Source of the DNA: Ferrovibrio sp046297595
Lineage (GTDB): Bacteria > Pseudomonadota > Alphaproteobacteria > Ferrovibrionales > Ferrovibrionaceae
DNA: 64,000 bases
Direction of reading: 5' to 3'
Assembly (NCBI RefSeq): GCF_046297595.1
Contig: NZ_JBKBHT010000002.1
Coordinates: forward strand, 558,001 to 622,000
The notes under the pieces were generated by a model. That model was not told where the DNA came from. It searched no databases and was given only the letters and a program-made list of their open reading frames with translations. Positions within the stretch are counted from its first letter, which is position 1. Every line of letters starts with the position of its first letter. Positions 8,868-17,526 of the stretch are shown piece by piece. The translations under genes and the position numbers were made by a program.

Positions 8868-8896
8868 AAAAAACTGCCCCTGCGGGGTAATTTTTT
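8868..8896 (-). terminator. Bidirectional intrinsic terminator in the speD leader gap
   Basis: A run of six A pairs with a run of six T around a GC core, CCCC-TGC-GGGG, with one mismatch. On the minus strand it follows the FemAB-like gene by about 75 bases and ends in TTTTTT, so it should terminate that gene before speD. It is symmetric and could act on either strand. A second hairpin, GGGGCC-AAA-GGCCCC at 8843-8857, lies downstream in the speD leader. Confidence 0.6.
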
Positions 8897-8972
8897 GTCT
8901 CACGGGTCATGAATCACATTTTATCCGCGAAAATCGCGGCGATCCGGCGACTTTTATGACAGAAATCCGGGC

Positions 8973-9965
8973 TTACACGAAACTTCCTGCCAGCGTGAAA
9001 ACCTCGCCGCCGAGGCCCATTTTGAAACGCGCCACGCCGGCACCGCGCTCTGTATCCACGCCGCCAAGATCCAGGTGTGTCACGCCGCGCGATTTCAGTT
9101 CCGCCACGGCGCGCCAGATCAGGCGGTAATGCGCTTTCACAAGCCGGCCGGCCTCGTTGCTCCAGCCCATCGCATAGGTGGCGCCGCGCCCGTGACGCAG
9201 CAGCAGGATGCCGGCCAGCGGCCGCACGCGTCCCTGATGTAGACCGGCATGTGCCCACAACAGCAATGCATCCTCATTGGCATCCTTGCTGCCTTCGATG
9301 GCATCGGCAAAAGCCGAATAGAAAATCGCATCGGGTCCAAGAAAGCGGTTTTCCAGGCGGTGCTCGTCATGTTCGCCCATTAGCGCGGCGAAAGCCTCGC
9401 CATGCCATGTGCCTTCGGCACGGCTCGCCACTTCCAGCAGCAGGGCGGATTTCTCGGCGGCCTTGAGCATGTTGCGCCATTTGCCGTCAAGTTGACTGCG
9501 CAGGCGCTCGACCGGCGGTGTCAGGTCCAGCCGGATCGAGGAATAGCCTGTTACCATCGGGCGCAGGCCGATCTGCGCCATCGCGTTTTCCGATTCAGAG
9601 CCGCCATTCAGTTCCGGCAGCCACCACAGCAGGCAGCGTTGCCGCCATGGATAGTGTGCGCGGATCAGCGCCAGCACGGCATCGCGGCCGGCACGGTCGA
9701 GGCCTGTTGCGAAAAGCGGGCCACGCACCAGCCGCACGAATCTTCCCAGCGGGCCGATGCGGCGCGCAAAGATCTGGGCCAGGGCGATGACGCGATCCTG
9801 CCGGCGGAACAGCCAGCGTTCCGCCTGCACCTTGCCTGCCGATGCAGCGGTTACCGCCTCGCCATAACACCAGGCCTGTTCCAGCACGCTCTGGCGCATG
9901 GCGTCATGGGCTGTGGCCCAGGCGGCGGCGGAGGTGCAGTGTTCGACGGTGATGGCAGGCTGCAT
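8973..9965 (-). CDS. FemAB-like GNAT-fold acyltransferase
   Basis: This 330-residue protein resembles the FemA/FemB (BioF2-like) double-GNAT acyltransferases that add amino acids or acyl groups to peptidoglycan or other acceptors. Supporting stretches are RFVRLVRGPLFA, a basic central region KWRNMLKAAEKS, PLAGILLLRHGRGATYAMG and the C-terminal LDLGGVDTERGAGVARFKMGLGG. The last matches the family's G-GV-F-K-G ending. I chose the ATG at 9965. The frame extends upstream but overlaps the PAS gene, and no clear ribosome site marks the start. It lies 61 bases downstream of that PAS gene and may be in its transcript. The acceptor is unknown. Confidence 0.7.
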   Translation of the reverse strand: MQPAITVEHCTSAAAWATAHDAMRQSVLEQAWCYGEAVTAASAGKVQAERWLFRRQDRVIALAQIFARRIGPLGRFVRLVRGPLFATGLDRAGRDAVLALIRAHYPWRQRCLLWWLPELNGGSESENAMAQIGLRPMVTGYSSIRLDLTPPVERLRSQLDGKWRNMLKAAEKSALLLEVASRAEGTWHGEAFAALMGEHDEHRLENRFLGPDAIFYSAFADAIEGSKDANEDALLLWAHAGLHQGRVRPLAGILLLRHGRGATYAMGWSNEAGRLVKAHYRLIWRAVAELKSRGVTHLDLGGVDTERGAGVARFKMGLGGEVFTLAGSFV

Positions 9966-10026
9966 CGGTTCGGATATGCCGGTCGGCAGCGTCCAGCGCA
10001 AGCGTTCTTGTGCCTGCCGCCGCGCT

Positions 10027-10515
10027 TCAGCCCCCTTGCGGGGCGTCGGCGAATATCTGGCAGGCCAGCACCATGTCGACGGTCTCGCCGTCATTGGCCA
10101 GTGGCAGCCAGAGTGCCTCGTAATCGTACCAGTGCTCGTCCATCATCTGCCGGTTATGCGCCAGCAACGGCTCCGGCCGCGCCACGATTTCCTTCAGGCG
10201 GCTGATCAGCAGGTCGCGATATTCCGGCGCGGGCAACTCATCCAGCCACATGCCGGTCGGGTCCATGCCTAAGCGGTCGACCTGATAGGTGCCGGCCAGT
10301 CGGATGCGGAAGCGTAGCGGGCCGTGATGCACTTCAATCAGCGCGATGTTGCCCAGCGCCACGCGCATGGCCATGGGGTCGATATCGGCCCGGGCCGGCA
10401 GGCGGCGGCCGCGGCGCTGGTCCTGCCAGTAGCGGTGAATCTCCGCAACGAGCGGGAAACGGAAATCATCCGGACCGGGGTCCCAGATCAGGCGGCTATG
10501 GGCAGTCGCAAGCAC
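10027..10515 (-). CDS. Single-domain PAS protein (PAS_5 family)
   Basis: This 162-residue protein consists of one PAS-like domain and nothing else. Family marks are the N-terminal helix IHRYWQDQRRGRRLPARADIDPMAM, here read as the HRYW and RADIDP elements, then the strand LRFRIRLAGTYQVDRLGMDPTG and a final sheet strand YEALWLPLANDGETVDMVL. Proteins of this alphaproteobacterial family bind unknown ligands or partners; one single-domain PAS protein, MopJ of Caulobacter, regulates the cell cycle. It is the first of five paralogues in this window. It precedes the FemAB-like gene. No catalytic or output domain is visible. Confidence 0.8.
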   Translation of the reverse strand: MLATAHSRLIWDPGPDDFRFPLVAEIHRYWQDQRRGRRLPARADIDPMAMRVALGNIALIEVHHGPLRFRIRLAGTYQVDRLGMDPTGMWLDELPAPEYRDLLISRLKEIVARPEPLLAHNRQMMDEHWYDYEALWLPLANDGETVDMVLACQIFADAPQGG

Positions 10516-10694
10516 GGAGAATCCTGGAGGGGGAGAATGTCTTGTTGGATGTCCTGGGCAGTCGATACAAAATCCTGCCTCAGGATGTGGAATTTACTAT
10601 GACAACTCCTCCGGAAACTGACAAGGGCAAGTCAGGCCGGCGATGCCTGTCGCTACCTCTGGGCAGCGGCGGCGCACTCGGTTAATGCTTGGGC

Positions 10695-10895
10695 ATGGCC
10701 CTGTTCCGCTCCGCTGCCCGTATCCATGGTTATGTGATTCCGGCACCGCGCTTCACGCGCTGGGCGTTGGTCTATTTCCTGAAATTCATCGTCGCACCGG
10801 TGCTGCTGCTGCTGCTTGCCCTGGATGTCGCGCTGTATTTCGTGTTCCGCGACTGGCTGGGCAGCTGCTACGGCCTCCTGTGTTTCTTTGAATAA
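10695..10895 (+). CDS. Small membrane protein, unknown
   Basis: This is a 66-residue protein with a basic N-terminus (MALFRSAARIHG) and one long hydrophobic segment around residues 24-50 (FLKFIVAPVLLLLLALDVAL), followed by a short tail with two Cys. It is most likely a single-span inner-membrane protein. I do not recognise a named family. Support for it being a gene comes from the membrane profile, clean codon use and a strong terminator 13 bases after the stop. The ATG at 10695 was chosen over a TTG six bases earlier. The 179-bp gap before it holds a possible short upstream reading frame with a very good ribosome site (10537). Confidence 0.6.
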   Translation: MALFRSAARIHGYVIPAPRFTRWALVYFLKFIVAPVLLLLLALDVALYFVFRDWLGSCYGLLCFFE

Positions 10896-10907
10896 TTGCC
10901 GGCAACG

Positions 10908-10935
10908 AAAAAGCCCGCCTTGCGGCGGGCTTTTT
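10908..10935. terminator. Bidirectional intrinsic terminator
   Basis: The hairpin AAAAAGCCCGCC-TTG-CGGCGGGCTTTTT has a perfect stem with A- and T-runs on both flanks. It ends the small membrane protein transcript on the plus strand and the tRNA-Ala transcript on the minus strand, 43 bases past the tRNA 3' end. Confidence 0.88.
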
Positions 10936-10977
10936 CGGCAGATTGCCATCTGAATATCTGGCTGACGAGGGGTGATT

Positions 10978-11053
10978 TGGTGGAGCCAAGCGGGATCGAA
11001 CCGCTGACCTCCTGCATGCCATGCAGGCGCTCTCCCAGCTGAGCTATGGCCCC
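10978..11053 (-). tRNA. tRNA-Ala (anticodon GGC)
   Basis: The 76-base minus-strand sequence starts GGGGCCATAGCTCAGCTGGG and ends in GGCTCCACCA with an encoded CCA. The D-arm, the anticodon arm CCTGC-ATGGCAT-GCAGG with anticodon GGC, and the T-arm GCGG-TTCGATC-CCGC all pair correctly. The acceptor stem GGGGCCA/TGGCTCC includes one G-U type pair. The GGC anticodon reads GCC and GCU. Confidence 0.96.
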
Positions 11054-11172
11054 ATTAAATCACGGACTTGGCGCCTTCCCGGAGGAGGGCTGGGGTCCGT
11101 CGGCGGGGGCGGACCATAAGCCGCCCTCCGCTGCTTTGCAAGTGTTTCGTCAGCCCGATTTCGGGTGGTTTT

Positions 11173-11499
11173 TCAGCGTTCTTCCTCGGCGTCGGGTGCG
11201 GCGTCGACGTCGATTTCTTCGGCGACATCCTCTTCCTCGAATTCGTCGGCATCCTCGAGGATTTCATCGCCCAGATCCGTATCCTCCACCTCGGCGTCCA
11301 GCGCGTCAGGGCTGATGGCCTTCGGGGCCTTGGCCTTCGGTTCTTCCGCCTTGGCCGGGCGGCGCGAGCTTTTCACCAGGGCTTCCGGATTGAACTCGGT
11401 GCCGCATTTCGGGCACAGGATCGGCGATTTGTTGAGATCGTAGAACGCGGCGCCGCAACTCAGACAACGACGCTTGGTGCCCCATTCGGCTTTGGCCAT
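11173..11499 (-). CDS. TIGR02300 family (FYDLN acid) zinc-ribbon protein
   Basis: This 108-residue protein has an N-terminal zinc ribbon of the form CxxC...CxxC (RRCLSCGAAFYDLN and ILCPKCGTEFNPE). A lysine/alanine linker and a highly acidic tail of Asp and Glu follow. This is the alphaproteobacterial FYDLN-acid family, whose function is unknown. The ATG at 11499 has GGAG upstream; the frame is open further but without homology. Its usual place is near aroA, as here, where it is divergent from aroA with a 185-bp shared upstream region. Confidence 0.88.
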   Translation of the reverse strand: MAKAEWGTKRRCLSCGAAFYDLNKSPILCPKCGTEFNPEALVKSSRRPAKAEEPKAKAPKAISPDALDAEVEDTDLGDEILEDADEFEEEDVAEEIDVDAAPDAEEER

Positions 11500-11684
11500 C
11501 GAGCAAATCTCCATGTGATCGGCGCCGCCAAACCGGCCATGGCCATGGGTCCGGAACCGGGCTGCGACGCCATCCCCCGCCGGCTGGCCGGGGCGGCGCG
11601 ATTGTGTTAAAGAAGCGCGCCCTGTCAACCCGTAAATCCGGCTTTTTTCACAGCCGGTTGCCGATCTTCCGGACGATCCGCTCC

Positions 11685-13040
11685 ATGACCGCTGCGCCCG
11701 ACCAGAAAGCCCGCCCGTTTCGCGCCCGTCCCGCCGCCCGCGGCCTGGCCGGGACCGCCCGGGTCCCGGGCGACAAATCGATCTCGCACCGGGCGCTGAT
11801 CTTCGGCGCCCTGTCCGTGGGCGAAACCCGGGTGACCGGCCTGCTGGAGGGCGAGGACGTGCTGCGCACCGCCGCCGCCATGCGGGCCATGGGCGCCGAG
11901 GTCGAGCGCCTGCAGGATGGCGACTGGCGGATCTGGGGCGTGGGCGTGGGCGGTTTGAGCGAGCCCGAAGACGTGCTCGACATGGGCAATGCCGGCACCG
12001 GTGCCCGCCTGGTGATGGGCCTAGTGGCCAGCCATGATTTCACCGCCGTGTTCACCGGCGACGCCTCCCTGCGTCGCCGCCCGATGGGGCGCGTGATCGA
12101 ACCCTTAAGCCGCATCGGCGCGCGCTTCGAGGGCCGGCGCGGCGGTCGGCTGCCGCTCGCGGTGATCGGCACGGCGCATCCCCTGCCCATCGAATACGAA
12201 CTGCCGGTGGCTTCGGCCCAGGTGAAATCCGCCGTGCTGCTGGCCGGTCTGAATGCCCCGGGCATCACCACGGTGATCGAGCCCGAGCCGACCCGCGACC
12301 ATACCGAAAACCTGCTGCGCCATTTCGGCGCCACGGTAGATGTCGAGACGACCAAAACCGGCGGGCGGATCATCCGCCTCACCGGCCAGCCGGAATTCAA
12401 ACCCTCCAGCATCCGCGTACCGGGCGATCCGTCCTCCGCTGCCTTCCCGATGGTGGCGGCCTGCATCGTTCCGGGTTCGGCCGTCACGCTGCAGAATGTC
12501 GGGCTCAATCCTTTGCGCATCGGCCTGTTCGACACGCTGCAGGACATGGGCGCCGATTTCACCATCACCCACCGTCGCGACGAAGGCGGCGAGGCGGTGG
12601 CCGATATCCTGGTGCGCCATGCGCCGCTGAAAGGCGTGACGGTGCCGCCCGAACGCGCCCCCAGCATGATCGACGAATACCCGATCCTGTTCGCCGCCGC
12701 GGCTTGCGCCGAGGGCGATACCGTGGTGCGCGGCGCCAAGGAACTGCGCGTGAAGGAAAGCGACCGTCTGGCCCTGATGGCGCGCGGCCTGAAAGCCTGT
12801 GGCGTCGATCTCGACGAATTCGAGGATGGCCTGGTGATACGCGGCAAAGGCAAACCGCCCGCCGGCGGCGCCAGCATCAGCACCGAACTCGATCACCGCA
12901 TCGCCATGTCGTTCCTCGTGCTGGGCATGGCGGCGAAAGACGGCATCGAAATCGACGATGCCCGCGTGATGGATACCAGTTTCCCCGGTTTCATCCCGCT
13001 GATGCAGGGCCTGGGCGCCAGCCTGGAGCCGGTAGTTTAA
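11685..13040 (+). CDS. aroA: 3-phosphoshikimate 1-carboxyvinyltransferase (EPSP synthase, class II type)
   Basis: This 451-residue enzyme makes EPSP from shikimate-3-phosphate and PEP in the aromatic amino acid pathway. It matches the CP4-like class II branch. It has VPGDKSISHR near residue 28, RPMGRVIEPL, SAQVKSAVLLAGLN, EPTRDHTENLL, and RAPSMIDEYPIL with the catalytic Asp. The start ATG at 11685 precedes the family N-terminus. Position 104, in GNAGTG, is Gly, whereas CP4 itself has Ala at the aligned place (GNAATG). The element NPLR replaces the NPTR seen in CP4. It is followed by fds genes after 56 bases. Confidence 0.95.
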   Translation: MTAAPDQKARPFRARPAARGLAGTARVPGDKSISHRALIFGALSVGETRVTGLLEGEDVLRTAAAMRAMGAEVERLQDGDWRIWGVGVGGLSEPEDVLDMGNAGTGARLVMGLVASHDFTAVFTGDASLRRRPMGRVIEPLSRIGARFEGRRGGRLPLAVIGTAHPLPIEYELPVASAQVKSAVLLAGLNAPGITTVIEPEPTRDHTENLLRHFGATVDVETTKTGGRIIRLTGQPEFKPSSIRVPGDPSSAAFPMVAACIVPGSAVTLQNVGLNPLRIGLFDTLQDMGADFTITHRRDEGGEAVADILVRHAPLKGVTVPPERAPSMIDEYPILFAAAACAEGDTVVRGAKELRVKESDRLALMARGLKACGVDLDEFEDGLVIRGKGKPPAGGASISTELDHRIAMSFLVLGMAAKDGIEIDDARVMDTSFPGFIPLMQGLGASLEPVV

Positions 13041-13096
13041 ACGCTCGCCGGATTTGTAATGCGGCGCTACAATCCTCGGCCAGAGGACAACGCCGC

Positions 13097-14779
13097 GTGA
13101 ACCAGACCAGCAACGCCTTCGCCGCGCAGCCCCGCTTCGGCCGCAAATCCGGTCGCGCCCTGCCGCGTGGTCGTCAGGCCAATGACGCCGACCATGCCGA
13201 TCTGCGTGCGCTGCTGCCCGAGGGCGATCTGCGGCGCGACCTGCTAGTGGAATACCTGCATCGTATCCAGGATGCCAAAGGTCATCTGCCCGCGAGCCTG
13301 CTTGTTGCCCTGGCCGAAGCTATGCGCCTGCCGATGGCCGAGATTTACGAGACAGCCACATTCTATGCCCATTTCGACGTGGTCGATGCCGGTGAAACAC
13401 CGCCGCCTGCCGCCACCATCCGGGTCTGCGACTCTTTAAGCTGCGTCATGGCCGGTGCCGATGCGCTGGCCGCGCAGCTCGAGGGGCTGGGCGATGATGT
13501 ACGGGTGATACGCGCACCCTGCATGGGACAATGCGACCGCGCGCCCTGCGCCACCTATGGCAAGAATGTTTTTGCGCCGGCCAGTGTCGAGGAGCTTTCA
13601 GCGGCGCATGAGCAGCGTGCGGTGCATCCGCTGTTGCCGCGCTATAAGACCTTGGCGGCCTATCATGCCGAAGGCGGCTATGGCGTGTTGGCGCAATGCC
13701 GCAGCGGTGCGTTCACGCGCGAGGCCTTGATCGCCGAGCTCGACAAAGCCGGTTTGCGCGGCATGGGCGGCGCTGGTTTTCCCACCGCGCGCAAATGGCA
13801 GGCCATGCTGCAGCAGCCCAAACCGCGCATCCTGGCGGTGAATGGCGACGAGGGCGAACCCGGCACGCTCAAGGATCGCTTCTTCCTGGAAACCGAACCG
13901 CATGGTTTCCTCGAAGGCATGCTGGTCGCCGCCTGGGCCATCGAAGCTGAGTCCGCCTATATCTACCTGCGCGACGAATATCCGGCATTGCATCACGTCA
14001 TCCGCGCCGAGCTGCAGGCGCTGGAACAGGCTGGCCTGCTGCAAGGGCTGCAGGTGGAGTTGCGACGCGGCGCCGGCGCCTATATCTGCGGCGAGGAATC
14101 GGCGATGCTGGAAAGCATCGAGGGCAAACGCGGCCTGCCGCGCCAGAAGCCGCCCTATCCGGTGCAGTCTGGCCTGTTCGGCCGGCCGACGCTGATCAAC
14201 AATGTCGAGACGCTCTACTGGGTGGCGGCGATTGCCGACAAGGGTGCCGACTGGTGGCTGTCGCATGGCCGCAACGGATCGAAAGGCCTGCGCAGCTATT
14301 CCGTCTCGGGTCGGGTGCGCCAGCCGGGCGTGAAGCTGGCGCCGGCCGGGCTCACGGCGCGCGAACTGATCGAGGACTATTGCGGCGGCATGGCGCCGGG
14401 CCACAGTTTCGCGGCCTATCTGCCCGGCGGCGCATCGGGCGGCATCCTGCCGGCCAGCATGGCCGACATCCCGCTCGATTTCGGCACGCTGGAGAAATAC
14501 GGCTGCTTCATCGGCTCGGCCGCCGTGATCGTGCTGTCCGACCAGGACGACGTGAAGGCGGCGGCACTGAACCTGATGAAATTCTTCCGCCATGAATCCT
14601 GCGGCCAGTGCACACCCTGCCGCGTCGGCACCGAGAAGGCGGCCATGCTGATGGCGCAGCCGGTCTGGGACGAGCCGCTGCTGCGCGATCTGGCCCAGGT
14701 GATGCGCGACGCCTCGATCTGCGGCCTGGGACAAGCCGCGCCCAATCCGCTGCTCTCCGTGCTGGAGCGCTTCCGATGA
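13097..14779 (+). CDS. fdsB: NAD-dependent formate dehydrogenase diaphorase subunit, NuoE-NuoF (FdsG-FdsB) fusion
   Basis: This 560-residue diaphorase subunit passes electrons from formate oxidation to NAD+. Residues about 45-170 are a NuoE/FdsG-like [2Fe-2S] thioredoxin-fold domain with ligands Cys111, Cys116, Cys142 and Cys146. Residues about 190-560 are NuoF/FdsB-like, with GGAGFPTARKW, NGDEGEPGTLKDR and YICGEESAMLESIEG for FMN and NADH. The [4Fe-4S] set is Cys502, 505, 508 and 542. In the well-studied Cupriavidus and Rhodobacter enzymes these two parts are separate genes; the layout here resembles HoxF. The start is GTG at 13097 with GAGGA upstream. The stop overlaps fdsA by ATGA. Confidence 0.88.
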   Translation: MNQTSNAFAAQPRFGRKSGRALPRGRQANDADHADLRALLPEGDLRRDLLVEYLHRIQDAKGHLPASLLVALAEAMRLPMAEIYETATFYAHFDVVDAGETPPPAATIRVCDSLSCVMAGADALAAQLEGLGDDVRVIRAPCMGQCDRAPCATYGKNVFAPASVEELSAAHEQRAVHPLLPRYKTLAAYHAEGGYGVLAQCRSGAFTREALIAELDKAGLRGMGGAGFPTARKWQAMLQQPKPRILAVNGDEGEPGTLKDRFFLETEPHGFLEGMLVAAWAIEAESAYIYLRDEYPALHHVIRAELQALEQAGLLQGLQVELRRGAGAYICGEESAMLESIEGKRGLPRQKPPYPVQSGLFGRPTLINNVETLYWVAAIADKGADWWLSHGRNGSKGLRSYSVSGRVRQPGVKLAPAGLTARELIEDYCGGMAPGHSFAAYLPGGASGGILPASMADIPLDFGTLEKYGCFIGSAAVIVLSDQDDVKAAALNLMKFFRHESCGQCTPCRVGTEKAAMLMAQPVWDEPLLRDLAQVMRDASICGLGQAAPNPLLSVLERFR

Positions 14780-17526
14780 CCCGCTTCACGCTGGATGGCC
14801 GCGCGGTCGAGGCGCAGCCGGGCGAAAGCATCTGGCAGGTGGCCAAACGGCTGGGCACCGACATCCCGCATCTGTGCCACACGCCGCAGCCGGGCTATCG
14901 CGCCGACGGCAACTGCCGCGCCTGCATGGTCGAGATCGCGGGCGAACGCGTTCTGGCGCCGAGCTGCAAGCGTAAGCCGGTGGAAGGCATGCAGGTGACC
15001 AGCCAGAGCGTGCGGGCAAAGCGCGCCCGCGAACTGGTTTTTGAGTTGCTGGTGGCCGACCAGCCGCCGCGCGATGCGGCCCATGACGCGGATTCCAAAT
15101 TCTGGCATTGGGCTGAAAAGCTCGATGTCACCGCCAGCCGATTCCCGGCCCGCGACCATGCGCCATCGCCGGATCGCAGCCATGTTGCCATGGCGGTGAA
15201 TCTGGATGCCTGCATCCAGTGCAATCTCTGTGTGCGCGCCTGCCGCGAGGTGCAGGGCAACGATGTGATCGGCATGGCCTTCCGCGGCCATCATTCCGAG
15301 ATCGTGTTCGATCTCAGGGATCCGATGGGCAACTCCACCTGCGTCGCCTGCGGCGAATGCGTGCAGGCCTGCCCCACCGGTGCGCTGCTGCCCGCCACAT
15401 TGGTGGACGAGCATAACCATGGCGTGGCGAAGGCGACGGAAACAGTCGACAGCCTATGCCCCTTCTGCGGTGTGGGCTGCCAGCTCACCATGCATGTGAA
15501 GGATAATGCCATCCAGTATGTCAGCGGCCGTGACGGCCCGGCCAATCATGGCCGGCTCTGCGTCAAGGGCCGCTTCGGCATGGATTACGTGCGCCATCCG
15601 CATCGCCTGACCAAACCGCTGATCCGCCGCGACGACGCGCCAAAACACGGCGAAAGCATCGTCGATCCCGCCAATCCCTGGACGCATTTCCGCGAGGCGA
15701 CCTGGGACGAGGCGCTGGAGCGCGCCGCCTCAGGTCTCGTGCAAATCCGCGACAGCCATGGTCCGCAGGCGCTGGCCGGTTTCGGTTCGGCCAAAGGGTC
15801 TAACGAGGAAGCTTATCTGTTCCAGAAACTGGTGCGCACCGGTTTCGGCACCAACAATGTCGATCACTGCACGCGGCTTTGCCATGCCTCGTCGGTGGCC
15901 GCCCTGATGGAGGGCATCGGCTCGGCCGCCGTTACCGCGCCGTTTGCCGCCGCCATGGATGCCGAGGTGATTGTGGTGATCGGCGCCAATCCCACGGTGA
16001 ACCATCCCGTCGCCGCCACCTTCATCAAGAATGCCGTGCGGCAGAATGGTGCGAAGCTGGTGGTGATCGATCCGCGCGGCCAGGCGCTGTCGCGTTACGC
16101 TGCCTATAACCTGAAATTCAAGCCTGGTTCGGATGTCGCCCTGCTGAACGCGATGCTCAACGTGATCATCGCGGAAGGCTTGACCAACCCCGCCTATATC
16201 CAGCGCTTCGTTGACGGCTTTCCCGACCTGGAACAGGCGGTGCAAGACGCCGCGCCCGAAGCGATGGCGCCGCTCTGCGGCATCGCGCCTGAGGTGATCC
16301 GTTCAGTGGCTCGGTTGTATGCCACGTCGAAAGCCTCGCTGATCTTCTGGGGCATGGGTATCTCGCAGCATGTGCATGGCACCGACAACTCCCGTTGCCT
16401 GATCGCGCTCAGCCTCATCACCGGCCAAGTCGGCCGGCCCGGCACCGGCCTGCATCCCCTGCGTGGGCAGAACAATGTGCAGGGCGCATCCGATGCCGGC
16501 CTCATCCCCATGGTGTTGCCCGATTACCAGTCGGTGGAGGATGTCGCCAAGCGTCAGGCCTTTGAGGCCGTGTGGGGCACGTCCGTCGATTCCAAGCGCG
16601 GCCTCACCGTCGTTGAGATCATGAACGCGGCCCAGCGTGGCGATATCCGCGGCATGTATATCATGGGCGAAAACCCGGCCATGTCGGATCCCGATGTCGC
16701 CCATGCCCGCGCGGCGCTGGCCGGGCTGGATCACCTCGTGGTGCAGGATATCTTCCTCACCGAAACCGCTTTCCATGCCGATGTGGTGCTGCCGGCCTCG
16801 GCCTTCGCCGAGAAGGCCGGCAGCTTCACCAATACCGACCGCCGGGTGCAACTTGGCCGGGCCGCGCTCAAGCCGCCCGGCGAAGCCCGGCAGGACTGGG
16901 AACTGGTGCAGGCCATCGCGCAGCGCATGGGGCTGAACTGGCAGTATGCGCATCCGAAAGAGGTCTATGCCGAGATGGCATCCCTGATGCCCTCATTGGC
17001 CGGCATCAGCTGGGACCGCTTGGAATCGGAAGGCGCCGTCACCTATCCGCACGGCCACGAGATCATCTTCGGCGACGGCTTCCCCACGCAGGATGGCCGT
17101 GCGCGCATCGTGCCCACAAAAGTCTCGCCGCCGGCGGAACTGCCCGATGCGGATTATCCCATGGTACTCACCACCGGCCGCCTGCTGGAACACTGGCATA
17201 CCGGCGCGATGACGCGGCGCGCGACACATCTCGACGCCCTGGAGCCCGAAGCCACCGCATCGCTGCATCCGCGCGATCTGGAAAAGCTGGGCGTGGCCGC
17301 CGGTGGGAGCATCCGTGTCTCCACCCGGCGCGGCAGCATCGAACTGAAGGCGCGCGCCGACCGCGACGTGGCCGAAGGACTGGTGTTTATCCCGTTTGCC
17401 TTCACGGAAGCCGCGGCCAATCTGCTGACCAATCCGCAGCTCGATCCCTTCGGCAAGATTCCGGAATTCAAGTTCTGCGCGGCTCGCGTGGAACCGGCGG
17501 CGGAAAGCGTCAGCGCGCCGGCTTGA
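14776..17526 (+). CDS. fdsA: NAD-dependent formate dehydrogenase catalytic subunit (Mo-bis-MGD)
   Basis: This 916-residue catalytic subunit oxidises formate to CO2. In order it has a [2Fe-2S] ferredoxin domain (Cys34, 47, 50, 64), a His/Cys cluster region, a two-[4Fe-4S] domain (CIQCNLCVRAC and CVACGECVQACPTG) and a further [4Fe-4S] CPFCGVGC near residue 233. The molybdopterin domain follows, with catalytic Cys369-His370 in DHCTRLCHASS, the signatures GANPTVNHPV and MGENPAMSDPD, and a C-terminal MopB-type module from about residue 790. It is translationally coupled to the fused diaphorase gene. No fdsC-like or fdsD chaperone gene is adjacent. Its 3' end overlaps the convergent EamA gene. Confidence 0.94.
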   Translation: MTRFTLDGRAVEAQPGESIWQVAKRLGTDIPHLCHTPQPGYRADGNCRACMVEIAGERVLAPSCKRKPVEGMQVTSQSVRAKRARELVFELLVADQPPRDAAHDADSKFWHWAEKLDVTASRFPARDHAPSPDRSHVAMAVNLDACIQCNLCVRACREVQGNDVIGMAFRGHHSEIVFDLRDPMGNSTCVACGECVQACPTGALLPATLVDEHNHGVAKATETVDSLCPFCGVGCQLTMHVKDNAIQYVSGRDGPANHGRLCVKGRFGMDYVRHPHRLTKPLIRRDDAPKHGESIVDPANPWTHFREATWDEALERAASGLVQIRDSHGPQALAGFGSAKGSNEEAYLFQKLVRTGFGTNNVDHCTRLCHASSVAALMEGIGSAAVTAPFAAAMDAEVIVVIGANPTVNHPVAATFIKNAVRQNGAKLVVIDPRGQALSRYAAYNLKFKPGSDVALLNAMLNVIIAEGLTNPAYIQRFVDGFPDLEQAVQDAAPEAMAPLCGIAPEVIRSVARLYATSKASLIFWGMGISQHVHGTDNSRCLIALSLITGQVGRPGTGLHPLRGQNNVQGASDAGLIPMVLPDYQSVEDVAKRQAFEAVWGTSVDSKRGLTVVEIMNAAQRGDIRGMYIMGENPAMSDPDVAHARAALAGLDHLVVQDIFLTETAFHADVVLPASAFAEKAGSFTNTDRRVQLGRAALKPPGEARQDWELVQAIAQRMGLNWQYAHPKEVYAEMASLMPSLAGISWDRLESEGAVTYPHGHEIIFGDGFPTQDGRARIVPTKVSPPAELPDADYPMVLTTGRLLEHWHTGAMTRRATHLDALEPEATASLHPRDLEKLGVAAGGSIRVSTRRGSIELKARADRDVAEGLVFIPFAFTEAAANLLTNPQLDPFGKIPEFKFCAARVEPAAESVSAPA

